In this document: positions 1 through 5,986 of the stretch, in pieces | How the letters are laid out: every line of letters begins with the position of its first letter | How positions within the stretch are numbered: position 1 is the first letter of the stretch | DNA from: an uncultured Clostridia bacterium | GTDB lineage: Bacteria; Bacillota; Clostridia; Christensenellales; CAG-917 | Length of the DNA: 5,986 bases | Direction: 5' to 3' | NCBI GenBank assembly: GCA_947629635.1 | Contig: CANREO010000133.1 | Location: forward strand, 1-5,986 | Position numbers and translations under genes: made by a program | The notes under the pieces: generated by a model | Database searches by the model: none | Seen by the model: the letters and a program-made list of their open reading frames with translations, nothing else | Told to the model about the DNA's origin: nothing

Positions 1-1
1 G

Positions 2-166
2 GTGTTGCTTAAAAAGGGAAAATTGCCAAAATTGGCCGCCAAGAGGAAGGCGAGAAAGGACGCAAAAGAGGCGAAAAAAGCGGCTGAAGGCAATCGGAAA
101 GACGACGCGACAGACGCGTCGGAAAACGCAGAGATCGAACTTTCGGAGAGCGAGGAAGAGCGTTAA
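2..166 (+). CDS. C-terminal tail of an unidentified protein (5' end outside window)
   Basis: An open frame enters from the left edge and ends at TAA 164-166, giving 54 residues. The first residues are hydrophobic (VLL). A strongly basic stretch rich in Lys, Ala and Arg follows (about residues 4-33), and the last 20 or so residues are acidic (Asp, Glu, Ser), ending SEEER. A hydrophobic end followed by a Lys/Arg-rich segment would fit the cytoplasmic tail of a membrane protein, but too little is visible to name a family. A real gene end is supported by the intrinsic terminator that begins 17 bases after the stop. GTG at position 2 could in principle be a start, but no upstream sequence is available to judge it. 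The product is not recognised and no function is assigned. Confidence 0.7.
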   Translation: MLLKKGKLPKLAAKRKARKDAKEAKKAAEGNRKDDATDASENAEIELSESEEER

Positions 167-182
167 ATTCGATTTAGGGATC

Positions 183-216
183 AGTCCCCTGTGTATAAAA
201 ACGGGGGACTTTTTTT
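183..216 (+). terminator. Rho-independent terminator of the upstream gene
   Basis: AGTCCCC (183-189) pairs perfectly with GGGGACT (204-210) around a 14-base loop, and a run of seven T residues (210-216) follows at once. It lies 17 bases after the stop codon at 164-166, so it ends transcription of the left-hand gene and separates it from the lipoprotein locus. It is the only convincing intrinsic terminator in the window. Confidence 0.9.
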
Positions 217-220
217 GTAG

Positions 221-260
221 TTTTGCATAATTTTGCAAAATTTTGAAATTTTTTGATAAA
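221..260. repeat. Four degenerate 10-bp tandem units with phased T-tracts
   Basis: Four consecutive 10-base units each begin TTTTG: TTTTGCATAA (221), TTTTGCAAAA (231), TTTTGAAATT (241) and TTTTGATAAA (251). The phasing extends loosely in both directions, with T runs at 211-216, 262-265 and 273-275. T/A tracts repeated once per helical turn are the classic pattern for intrinsically curved DNA. The repeat itself is directly visible; curvature and any effect on the downstream promoter are inference. Confidence 0.6.
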
Positions 261-465
261 ATTTTATACAAATTTGCAAAAAATCAAACCTCATTAGAAT
301 GCCAAATTCTTACAAATTTCGCAATTTTTGTAAATTTTTTCGGCAATCATTGGCGTCAAATTTATACAATATGCAAATTTATGCATTTTTTGTATATTAT
401 ATGGTTATTTTATTTTTTTAATATTCACTATCGAATATTTATACAATTAATATACGAAATCGGCT

Positions 466-471
466 TATAAT
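466..471 (+). promoter_or_regulatory. Possible sigma-A type -10 box for the lipoprotein gene
   Basis: A perfect TATAAT lies 61 bases before the ATG at 533 and would place the transcript start near 478, giving a leader of about 55 bases that includes the dyad at 494-517. No good -35 hexamer is seen 16-18 bases upstream (ACAATT or TACAAT only), and there is no extended TGn motif. In such AT-rich sequence a chance TATAAT is plausible, so confidence is modest. Confidence 0.35.
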
Positions 472-493
472 GTCATGAACTATAAAATATATT

Positions 494-517
494 ACTTTAA
501 AGATATATCTTTGAAGT
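494..517. promoter_or_regulatory. 24-bp dyad symmetry in the leader, abutting the ribosome binding site
   Basis: A perfect 14-bp palindrome, AAAGATATATCTTT (499-512), is extended on both sides to 24 bp with 11 of 12 pairs matching; the single DNA mismatch (T498/G513) is a U-G wobble in RNA. As RNA it folds to a 10-pair stem with a UAUA loop, ending three bases before the GGAG ribosome site at 521-524. As DNA it could be the operator of a dimeric repressor between the putative -10 box and the gene. No T run follows, so it is not a terminator. The symmetry is seen directly; the role is inferred. Confidence 0.5.
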
Positions 518-532
518 TATGGAGTCGGATAT

Positions 533-2842
533 ATGAAGATGAAAAAAAGCGTGTCAATATTGCTTGTGATCCTCTTGCTGCTGGCAGTGAGCGTTTTGGC
601 AGTGGCGTGTACGGACAATGGCAAAGTGACTATGAAATTTGTCGCGGAAGGCATTCGGATAGACGACGTCGTAGGAAAGCCCGGCAGCACATACACAAAG
701 CCTGTTCCAACGCGCGAAGGCAACTATGCTTTTGTCGGATGGTATTTGAACAGCGATTTTTCGGGAGAGCCGGTGGAACTTCCCGACACGATACCGAACA
801 AAGACGTTACATATTACGGCAAGTGGGAGCAGAACGCGTTTAAGGTGACTTTGGACGCCAACGGCGGTTCAGTAAGCACAGCCGAAGTGACGGTGGCGGC
901 AGGCGCGTCGATAATGGGCGCAATAGAAAACGTGCTTCCCACAAAGGGCGCGTTGCACTTCGGGGGCTGGAGAATGAACGGCGCGATGCTGACGCAAAAC
1001 ACGGTCATGCCCAACGAGGACGTCACTCTTACGGCGGTGTGGGAGGCAGAATATACCGCTCACATCTACAAGCAAAAGCTGAACGGAAAGGACGTTGTCG
1101 AAGATGAGTTCGACATGGAGGACGCGACAGGCTATGCCGAGGTCGGCAAGAGCTTTACATACACCGCCATACCGACGGGATTTTCGCCGTTGTTGCCGGA
1201 GCATGCCGGGCAGGTGAAGACCATCACAATCGGGGAAAGCGGCAATGAGATAAGCGCATATTTCATCCGCAACTGGTATGAAGTGACCTTCGACAACGGC
1301 GCGAATGACGCGACGGGCGAGATAGAAGGATACAGTTTGCCACACGGCGCAACGATAGACAAGCCGGACAGCAGCGTGCTTTCGAGGCCGGGATATATGT
1401 TTGGCGACTGGACATGGTTCAACGATCAATCGGACCAGGAAGTTTTGTTGCTGCCAAGAGAGATAGACAGGGATTATGAGATCGTTGCGTGCTGGGATCA
1501 GGGCGTGAGCAACAGGGACAATCCGTCCGACATAATTTACATCCACACAATGGGCGTCTTTGGCAGCAAAGGCAGCGTGTATCGCGTCAAGGAAGGCGAA
1601 AAAGTGCCCGGATATTTGGGATATGATCAGATTGCGGGGCTGTATTTGACATTCAACTTTTACAACGACGACAGCTTCGCTCCGAGTGGAGACGACTATC
1701 TCAACGCCATGGAGGCAACGGAAACAGGCAGGATCTATCCGGCGGCAGAAGAAGGACAGATGTACTTCATATACAAGGGAGAAGAGGAAGGTCTATATAT
1801 ATATAAGGATTATAGATATATAAATGCATTTTATGAAAGTTTATTGTACTTGGACGGTTTCGGGCTTTGCCAAACTGCCGAAATGAAGGGCGGTCAAATC
1901 TATTTCGGGACGGCGTACGGCAAATACGAGTATGACGAAGACCACGGCGATTATACATATATCGAAATCGACGTTGCGACTCAAAAGCCTACGGAAAATG
2001 GATTTTATTTCGCTTTGCTCGAAGGCATATATCCCGACAATATCACGGGAGAGGCAAAAGCTTCATACAAAGGCTCTTACAATAAACAGGGCGGTGAAAG
2101 CGGCAGCTATTTAGAGTATGACATGCAAGGCTCCGAGATCTATCAGGATGTATTTCAACTGAACGGCTACGGCGTGGCGAGAATGATCACCTATGATCCG
2201 AATGCGGATGACGGCGTAGGCGAGATCATAGAAGGATATTATACGGCGGAAGATTCTGAGCACATAAATCTCTACGGAGAGTGGCTGTTTGTGCCGGAGG
2301 ACGGCACATCCGAGTCCTTCCACTTCATGCTTACTTACACTACTACCGAACAAGGAAAGGTGATGCTGTTCATCAGAGAAAATGAAGGGCTGGAGGGCAA
2401 ATTGATCGGCGAAAACGGCGCTTCGTTGGAACTTGGCGGCTACAATGCGGCAATTTACAGAGACGCATCGGGCGACGAGGAGTTGGAGGGCTTATATTAT
2501 CTCACCGGCGAGGAATATACCAATCTGTTTTTCACATTTTACGAGAGCGACGGCAACGACGGCTATAGAGTAGGCGGTCAGATGGTATTTACGATCGTAT
2601 GGGGCGCCACGGGCGACGGCATTGGCAGCTTTGCGGTGAACGTATCGGGGCTTGACATACAAAACGGAGTGCTGAAGGGCGTGATACGCGACGAAAGCGG
2701 TCAACCTATGTACAATTCCGTGGTGTTTACCGTGCCCGAAAACGTGACGGAAATAGACGACGACGCCATGAACTATGTGCGTACGGACGTCAATTTGCGC
2801 AGCGTCGTGATACATGAAAACGATCGGCGCGCGCGCATTTGA
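533..2842 (+). CDS. Surface lipoprotein with InlB B-type repeats, N-terminal part of a frameshifted gene
   Basis: This 769-residue frame begins with a lipoprotein signal: MKMKK, a Leu/Val-rich core and the lipobox LAVAC with Cys26, so the mature protein should be lipid-anchored outside the membrane. GGAG at 521-524 is 8 bases from ATG 533, which favours this start over ATG 539. Three InlB B-type (Listeria-Bacteroides, Flg_new-like) repeats follow at about residues 34-99, 102-171 and 248-322. Their signatures are FVGW/GKW, LDANGG...FGGW/TAVW and VTFDNG...FGDW/VACW, with a spacer at 172-247. Residues 330-720 are beta-rich and acidic, with recurring L-x-L-x-G-[YF] modules near 439, 541 and 632. 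From about 731 an LRR_5-type unit starts (VPENVTEIDDDAM, LRSVVIHE), but the frame then falls into NDRRARI and stops, while the expected repeat continues in the frame starting at 2814. The likely role is adhesion or binding; the ligand is unknown. Confidence 0.9.
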   Translation: MKMKKSVSILLVILLLLAVSVLAVACTDNGKVTMKFVAEGIRIDDVVGKPGSTYTKPVPTREGNYAFVGWYLNSDFSGEPVELPDTIPNKDVTYYGKWEQNAFKVTLDANGGSVSTAEVTVAAGASIMGAIENVLPTKGALHFGGWRMNGAMLTQNTVMPNEDVTLTAVWEAEYTAHIYKQKLNGKDVVEDEFDMEDATGYAEVGKSFTYTAIPTGFSPLLPEHAGQVKTITIGESGNEISAYFIRNWYEVTFDNGANDATGEIEGYSLPHGATIDKPDSSVLSRPGYMFGDWTWFNDQSDQEVLLLPREIDRDYEIVACWDQGVSNRDNPSDIIYIHTMGVFGSKGSVYRVKEGEKVPGYLGYDQIAGLYLTFNFYNDDSFAPSGDDYLNAMEATETGRIYPAAEEGQMYFIYKGEEEGLYIYKDYRYINAFYESLLYLDGFGLCQTAEMKGGQIYFGTAYGKYEYDEDHGDYTYIEIDVATQKPTENGFYFALLEGIYPDNITGEAKASYKGSYNKQGGESGSYLEYDMQGSEIYQDVFQLNGYGVARMITYDPNADDGVGEIIEGYYTAEDSEHINLYGEWLFVPEDGTSESFHFMLTYTTTEQGKVMLFIRENEGLEGKLIGENGASLELGGYNAAIYRDASGDEELEGLYYLTGEEYTNLFFTFYESDGNDGYRVGGQMVFTIVWGATGDGIGSFAVNVSGLDIQNGVLKGVIRDESGQPMYNSVVFTVPENVTEIDDDAMNYVRTDVNLRSVVIHENDRRARI

Positions 2843-4709
2843 AAACAACCATACGATGGTCCAAGCGACCTTCAAAGCCGCTAACCCGATCGATATCGAT
2901 TGGACGGACGCAAACAACCCGTTCAGATGGCCGAAATCCAACTTTGTGATCATCGTGCCCGACAGCGCGCTTACGGCATACAGGGAGGCATGGACGGATT
3001 GCCCGTACGAGATCACGACTTTGACGGAGCTTGCCAACAAGCCCGAGTGGGTGATAGAAGGCAACGTGCTTACCAAGTACAATCCAAAGTCCGACGTGAC
3101 GGATATCCTCATACCCGATGAAGTGACGGAGATAGGCGCGCAAGTGTTCAACGGCATGGATATAACGAGCGTCGACCTCAACAACGTCACGAAGGTCGGA
3201 TACAGGGCGTTCGGAAATTGTATAGCGTTGGAAGAAATCATTGCGACAAATCTGACGACAATAGATATGGAGGCGTTTTACGCGTGCTACGCGCTGACGG
3301 AGATAGAGTTGCCGTCGATAGTCGACATAGGTGAAGCCGCGTTTGCAGGCTGCCTGAAGCTCGTCAAGATCACATTTGGTCCGAACATTGCGCAATTGGG
3401 GCAGGAAGCGTTTTACGAGTGCGGCAGCGACGACAGCACCGGAACGACTGTGACCGTCATGTTTATCTTTGACGACAACACCACCATCCCCGTGCTGGGC
3501 AAGGACGCGTTTACGGGCATCGAGTCATACAGAAATTCAGTCAAAGACGTGCAGATAGGAAGGAGCTTCTATGCGGCGCCGACCTGGGGAAGATTTTTCA
3601 GACCCTACGTGCGCACGTTGCTTGACAACGAGCTTGCCAACTTCAAGTGGATAGAAATAGGCGAGCCTACCATCAACTATTTCTACGGCAGGGCGGAGCT
3701 TATGGGTCTGTCGGTCGGGCTGTACGAGTTTACGGATGATACGCACATCGTATTTTATGTGTATGACAGCACTACCAATACGGAATCGATAGTCAACGCC
3801 ACGCTCGAGGACGGAGTGCTGAGCATGAATCTGGACGGCGTAAATCGCAAACTTGTCAAGATGAACGGCTGGGTGACTTACACGGCGGCTGACAAATCGA
3901 CATTGCAAGTCAACTACAACTTTGACGATATGGTCATCACGAACGAGTCGAGCTTTATCGTAGACGTCAAGTTTATGCCAAAGGGATATGAAGCCCCCGT
4001 CGACGGCAAGTTGAGCGTCATAGGCAGAAAGTATACCATGAGGCTGGGCACTGCCAACGTCACGTTTACGTTTGCAGTTGACAAGAGCTTCACATACGAC
4101 GCAAGCCTTGACTATAAATCCGACACATACAATCATGCCGATGACGGCGAGTCGTACCTGCAATTCTGGTTTACGGGCTCACACATTTACGTCAACGGAC
4201 ATTTGAAGGATTGGCCCAACATCACTGTCGAATCCTGGATGACTTGGGAAGTGACGCAGCATGAAGGCGACCTATATGTGATCAAATACAACTATCAAAG
4301 CACAACTTACTTCATCTATGTGACTGTGGACGAAAGCGCGAAGACCTTTACGTACACCAAGGAGCAAAACGCCTACTCCACCGCGTTTAAGGACAAAAAC
4401 GGGATAGGCAGCGTTGTGATCACAAGAGACAAATATTACAACGTGAAAGACGCCAAGTTGTTGCTTGTGCTTGCCGAGGGCGAGTTGGCGACGCAGGTCA
4501 CGGCGACGTTTGAGTTTGACGCGACGAGAAACGGCGCCAACGACACTTTCAATTCGGACGGCGAATTCTACTTGACGTTTACGGTGGATGATCCCTCCGC
4601 GCCCGAGAACATGCAGGGCAGATATCAAGTCACGTTGAGAGAGGTGAAAGACCCGTTGTCGGGAGCGATCACAGGATACGAGAGCGAGATCGTAAAACTT
4701 GCGGACTGA
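2814..4709 (+). CDS. BspA-type LRR and beta-rich C-terminal part of the frameshifted surface lipoprotein
   Basis: This 631-residue frame has no signal peptide and no Shine-Dalgarno before ATG 2814, and it overlaps the preceding frame by 29 bases. It opens directly on an LRR_5 unit (KTIGARAF), followed by the VPDSALTAYREAW segment often found in BspA-like proteins. A linker, VIEGNVLTKYN, leads to a run of units with the signature V-T-x-I-G-x-x-A-F (near residues 104, 125, 147, 169 and 192), spaced 21-23 residues. Residues from about 240 to the end are rich in predicted beta strand (Tyr, Thr, Val, Phe) and match no family I recognise. The protein ends at KLAD with no sorting motif. BspA-like LRR proteins are known as bacterial surface adhesins, and adhesion is inferred here. 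Alone, this piece would be cytoplasmic and probably not made, so I take it as the 3' part of the gene at 533. Confidence 0.85.
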   Translation: MKTIGARAFENNHTMVQATFKAANPIDIDWTDANNPFRWPKSNFVIIVPDSALTAYREAWTDCPYEITTLTELANKPEWVIEGNVLTKYNPKSDVTDILIPDEVTEIGAQVFNGMDITSVDLNNVTKVGYRAFGNCIALEEIIATNLTTIDMEAFYACYALTEIELPSIVDIGEAAFAGCLKLVKITFGPNIAQLGQEAFYECGSDDSTGTTVTVMFIFDDNTTIPVLGKDAFTGIESYRNSVKDVQIGRSFYAAPTWGRFFRPYVRTLLDNELANFKWIEIGEPTINYFYGRAELMGLSVGLYEFTDDTHIVFYVYDSTTNTESIVNATLEDGVLSMNLDGVNRKLVKMNGWVTYTAADKSTLQVNYNFDDMVITNESSFIVDVKFMPKGYEAPVDGKLSVIGRKYTMRLGTANVTFTFAVDKSFTYDASLDYKSDTYNHADDGESYLQFWFTGSHIYVNGHLKDWPNITVESWMTWEVTQHEGDLYVIKYNYQSTTYFIYVTVDESAKTFTYTKEQNAYSTAFKDKNGIGSVVITRDKYYNVKDAKLLLVLAEGELATQVTATFEFDATRNGANDTFNSDGEFYLTFTVDDPSAPENMQGRYQVTLREVKDPLSGAITGYESEIVKLAD

Positions 4710-4770
4710 ACCGCATACAAGCAAAAACTCGCAAAATAATACGAAATAATTTAAAAAAGGAGAATAAATT

Positions 4771-5986
4771 ATGGCAAAACGCAAGTCTTTATTATTATTG
4801 CTTGTCGCAATAGTGGCGCTTGTGGCTATGATTGCGTTGGTTGCTTGCGACGATAAACCGCAGGACCCCGGCACGGTGACTATTACATATGCACCGGGCT
4901 TCGAGGGCCTGACCGAGGCGCAGCAGACAGCCTGGCGCGAGGCGATCGCAAATGACACGGTAGAGATAGCCAAAGGCGAAGAGATCACTTTGCCCGAGCT
5001 TGCTATTGAGCGTGAGCACTATGACTTTGCCGGCTGGAAGATCGCAGACGGCGACGTCAAGGCAGCGGGCGAAAAAGTCAAGATCGAAGCGGATACGACG
5101 ATCACCGCACAGTGGGATATCGAGACGCACACCGTAAACTTTAAGGTGGGCGAGGACGTATTTGCGACAAAGACGGTTGACTACAACGCAACGGTAGCCG
5201 ATCCCGGCATTCCGCAAGCTCCGCAGGACAAGGCCGGCTGGACTTTCCGCAACATAGTCTACGAGCTTGGCGAGTACGACGGCGCGGAACAAGGCCCCGA
5301 AGCGGCTTGGGCGGAGGCGGCCGACAGCAACTTCACATTGCCCGACATAGGCTTTGACTGGGCAGGGAAGGACTTCCTCGGATGGAAGGTAAAAGAGGGC
5401 GATGACGTCAACGTATATGAGGCGGACGGCACATACAACCTCACAAAGAGCGTGACATTCGTCGCGCAATGGGAGACCCACAAGGTCACCGTAAAGTACT
5501 ACAGCGGAGTTTACAACATCACGCAGAACACTCCTGCCGACGAGCAGGTGACAGCGGGAGCAGAGATCACGCGGAAGGCAAATCGCTGGACGAGAGAGGG
5601 ATACAAATTTGTAGATTATAAGATAGAGCGCGCGACAGGCGAGAGCAGTTGGGCAACGATAGAGGGTTGCGAGCATATGGCTCCCGACGCAAAATACAAC
5701 CCGACAGAGGATATTCGCATCACCGCGCAGTGGACGGCAGCTAATATCACCATCTCATACGACAACAACGGCGGCACAGGCGAGATAGCTCCCACCACAC
5801 AACAATACGGAAGCAATAGCAAGATAGATATTACCGCACAGCAATTCACTGCTCCTGCCGGACAACAATTTGCAGGATGGTCGCTTTCAAACGACGGTGC
5901 GGCGCTTACATTGGATACAAGCATTTCGCGGAGAGTGAGAGTGAACATAGCCGACATCAAAGCGAGCCTGCAAAGGGACGCTGCCG
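4771..5986 (+). CDS. Second surface lipoprotein made of divergent InlB B-type repeats (3' end outside window)
   Basis: The frame is open from ATG 4771 to the right edge (405 complete codons). AAGGAG ending at 4762, 8 bases before the ATG, is a strong ribosome site. The signal is MAKRK, a Leu/Val/Ala core and the canonical lipobox LVAC with Cys26, the same cysteine position as in the upstream protein. InlB B-type repeats follow. Residues 36-115 hold FAGW86-89 and ITAQW. Residues 119-160 are a short unit with GWTF. Residues 163-235 hold FLGW202-205 and FVAQW. Residues 236-321 hold ITAQW, but FVDY replaces the usual F-x-G-W. Residues 324 onward hold DNNGG and FAGW367-370. The 61-base gap after the previous stop shows no terminator, so co-transcription is likely. 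A lipid-anchored, surface-exposed repeat protein is well supported; its ligand and C-terminal domains are unknown. Confidence 0.93.
   Translation, partial: MAKRKSLLLLLVAIVALVAMIALVACDDKPQDPGTVTITYAPGFEGLTEAQQTAWREAIANDTVEIAKGEEITLPELAIEREHYDFAGWKIADGDVKAAGEKVKIEADTTITAQWDIETHTVNFKVGEDVFATKTVDYNATVADPGIPQAPQDKAGWTFRNIVYELGEYDGAEQGPEAAWAEAADSNFTLPDIGFDWAGKDFLGWKVKEGDDVNVYEADGTYNLTKSVTFVAQWETHKVTVKYYSGVYNITQNTPADEQVTAGAEITRKANRWTREGYKFVDYKIERATGESSWATIEGCEHMAPDAKYNPTEDIRITAQWTAANITISYDNNGGTGEIAPTTQQYGSNSKIDITAQQFTAPAGQQFAGWSLSNDGAALTLDTSISRRVRVNIADIKASLQRDAA

Larger units (their letters stand above)
217..532. other. AT-rich intergenic region upstream of the lipoprotein locus
   Basis: These 316 bases contain no convincing gene. 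The sequence is far more AT-rich than the flanking genes and is full of A and T runs. It holds phased T-tract repeats (221-260), a 14-bp perfect palindrome AATTTTGCAAAATT (229-242), four copies of CAAATTT (269, 313, 357, 374), a TATAAT box (466-471) and a 24-bp dyad (494-517). The 75-codon TTG-initiated frame at 243-470 is low complexity (Phe, Ile, Tyr and Asn) with no credible ribosome site. I read the region as a promoter and leader region. Confidence 0.75.
533..4709 (+). pseudogene. Reconstructed surface lipoprotein gene: InlB repeats plus BspA-type LRR, split by a frameshift
   Basis: The frames at 533-2842 and 2814-4709 together look like one gene. The first ends inside a BspA-type (LRR_5) leucine-rich repeat and the second begins inside the next unit, with no ribosome site or signal peptide. 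Correct frame must pass from the first to the second between the in-frame TGA at 2808-2810 and the TGA at 2840-2842, and the repeat pattern narrows this to about 2816-2820. Restoring eight bases there gives IHENVKTIGARAF, a typical LRR_5 strand and turn, and a protein of about 1,394 residues. Domain order would be lipoprotein signal, three InlB B-type repeats, recurring beta modules, the LRR array and a beta-rich C-terminal region. It has no LPXTG motif, so anchoring would be by lipid alone. It could be a true pseudogene, a phase-variable allele or a sequence error. Confidence 0.75.

Noticed and set aside
176..190. AGGG (176-179) pairing with CCCT (187-190) as an antiterminator competing with the terminator
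   Set aside because: Only four pairs and no leader peptide or ligand-binding structure; most likely chance.
243..470. 75-codon plus-strand frame starting TTG in the AT-rich gap
   Set aside because: Low-complexity Phe/Ile/Tyr/Asn product, no ribosome site, weak start codon, and it follows the AT bias of the gap rather than a coding pattern.
475..843. 122-codon plus-strand frame overlapping the start of the first lipoprotein
   Set aside because: Out-of-frame shadow with an Arg/His-rich product; the frame at 533 has the ribosome site and lipobox.
869..1546. 225-codon minus-strand frame opposite the first lipoprotein
   Set aside because: The plus strand here encodes recognisable InlB repeats; the minus product has no domain, is rich in Arg/His/Cys as antisense translations often are, and lacks a ribosome site.
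2826..2836. GC-alternating run (GGCGCGCGCGC) as the site of the frameshift
   Set aside because: The codons before it (ACG ATC GGC) are already in the downstream LRR frame (T-I-G), so the shift must lie upstream of about 2820.
2811..2842. Programmed +1 or -2 ribosomal frameshifting as the cause of the split
   Set aside because: No slow or stop codon at the shift site, no recognised slippery heptamer for the required direction, and direct joining leaves the LRR turn two or three residues short, whereas restoring 8 bases gives canonical spacing.
2492..3395. Minus-strand frames of 249 and 201 codons crossing the frameshift point
   Set aside because: Antisense to the LRR array, no recognisable motif, and they overlap each other in different frames. 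They offer no better explanation of the region than one interrupted plus-strand gene.
4698..4721. Possible terminator hairpin at the end of the split gene (GCGG/CCGC)
   Set aside because: Only four clean pairs overlapping the stop codon and no T run after it.
4272..5960. Long minus-strand frames (238, 293 and 114 codons) opposite the second lipoprotein
   Set aside because: The plus strand has a signal peptide, a strong ribosome site and F-x-G-W/AQW repeats throughout; the minus frames overlap one another and show no motif.

Overview
The window is four plus-strand gene pieces: the charged tail of an unidentified gene, one large surface lipoprotein gene that now reads as two overlapping frames, and the start of a second surface lipoprotein that runs off the right edge. 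The genes have moderate GC, while the one long intergenic gap is very AT-rich. Lipobox signal peptides without LPXTG anchors, InlB B-type (Listeria-Bacteroides, Flg_new-like) repeats and BspA-type leucine-rich repeats together suggest an uncultured gut Firmicute of the Clostridia/Christensenellales kind. That placement is inference from protein style; there is no marker gene here.

Layout. Positions 2-166 hold the last 54 codons of an unknown gene, followed at 183-216 by a clear intrinsic terminator. Positions 217-532 are AT-rich and non-coding. This stretch begins with four 10-bp units carrying helically phased T-tracts (221-260). It holds a possible -10 box (466-471) and then a nearly perfect 24-bp dyad (494-517) directly upstream of the Shine-Dalgarno sequence of the next gene. 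Positions 533-4709 are best read as one interrupted gene of about 1,394 codons. It has a lipoprotein signal, three InlB-type repeats, a region of recurring beta modules, a BspA-type LRR array and a beta-rich C-terminal region. A frameshift at about 2816-2820 cuts it inside the LRR array into frames of 769 and 631 codons. After 61 bases with no visible terminator, a second lipoprotein begins at 4771 with a strong Shine-Dalgarno sequence; it is made of divergent InlB-type repeats and is still open at 5986.

The two lipoproteins probably form a transcription unit for lipid-anchored surface proteins that bind something outside the cell (host, diet or neighbouring cells). No ligand can be named from the sequence. 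The most informative observation is the frameshift: restoring eight bases that would recreate a GAAAACG direct repeat also restores canonical LRR spacing, which points to a replication-slippage deletion or to a sequence error. I see no RNA gene, mobile element, CRISPR array or enzymatic system, and no sign of a wholly new molecular system.
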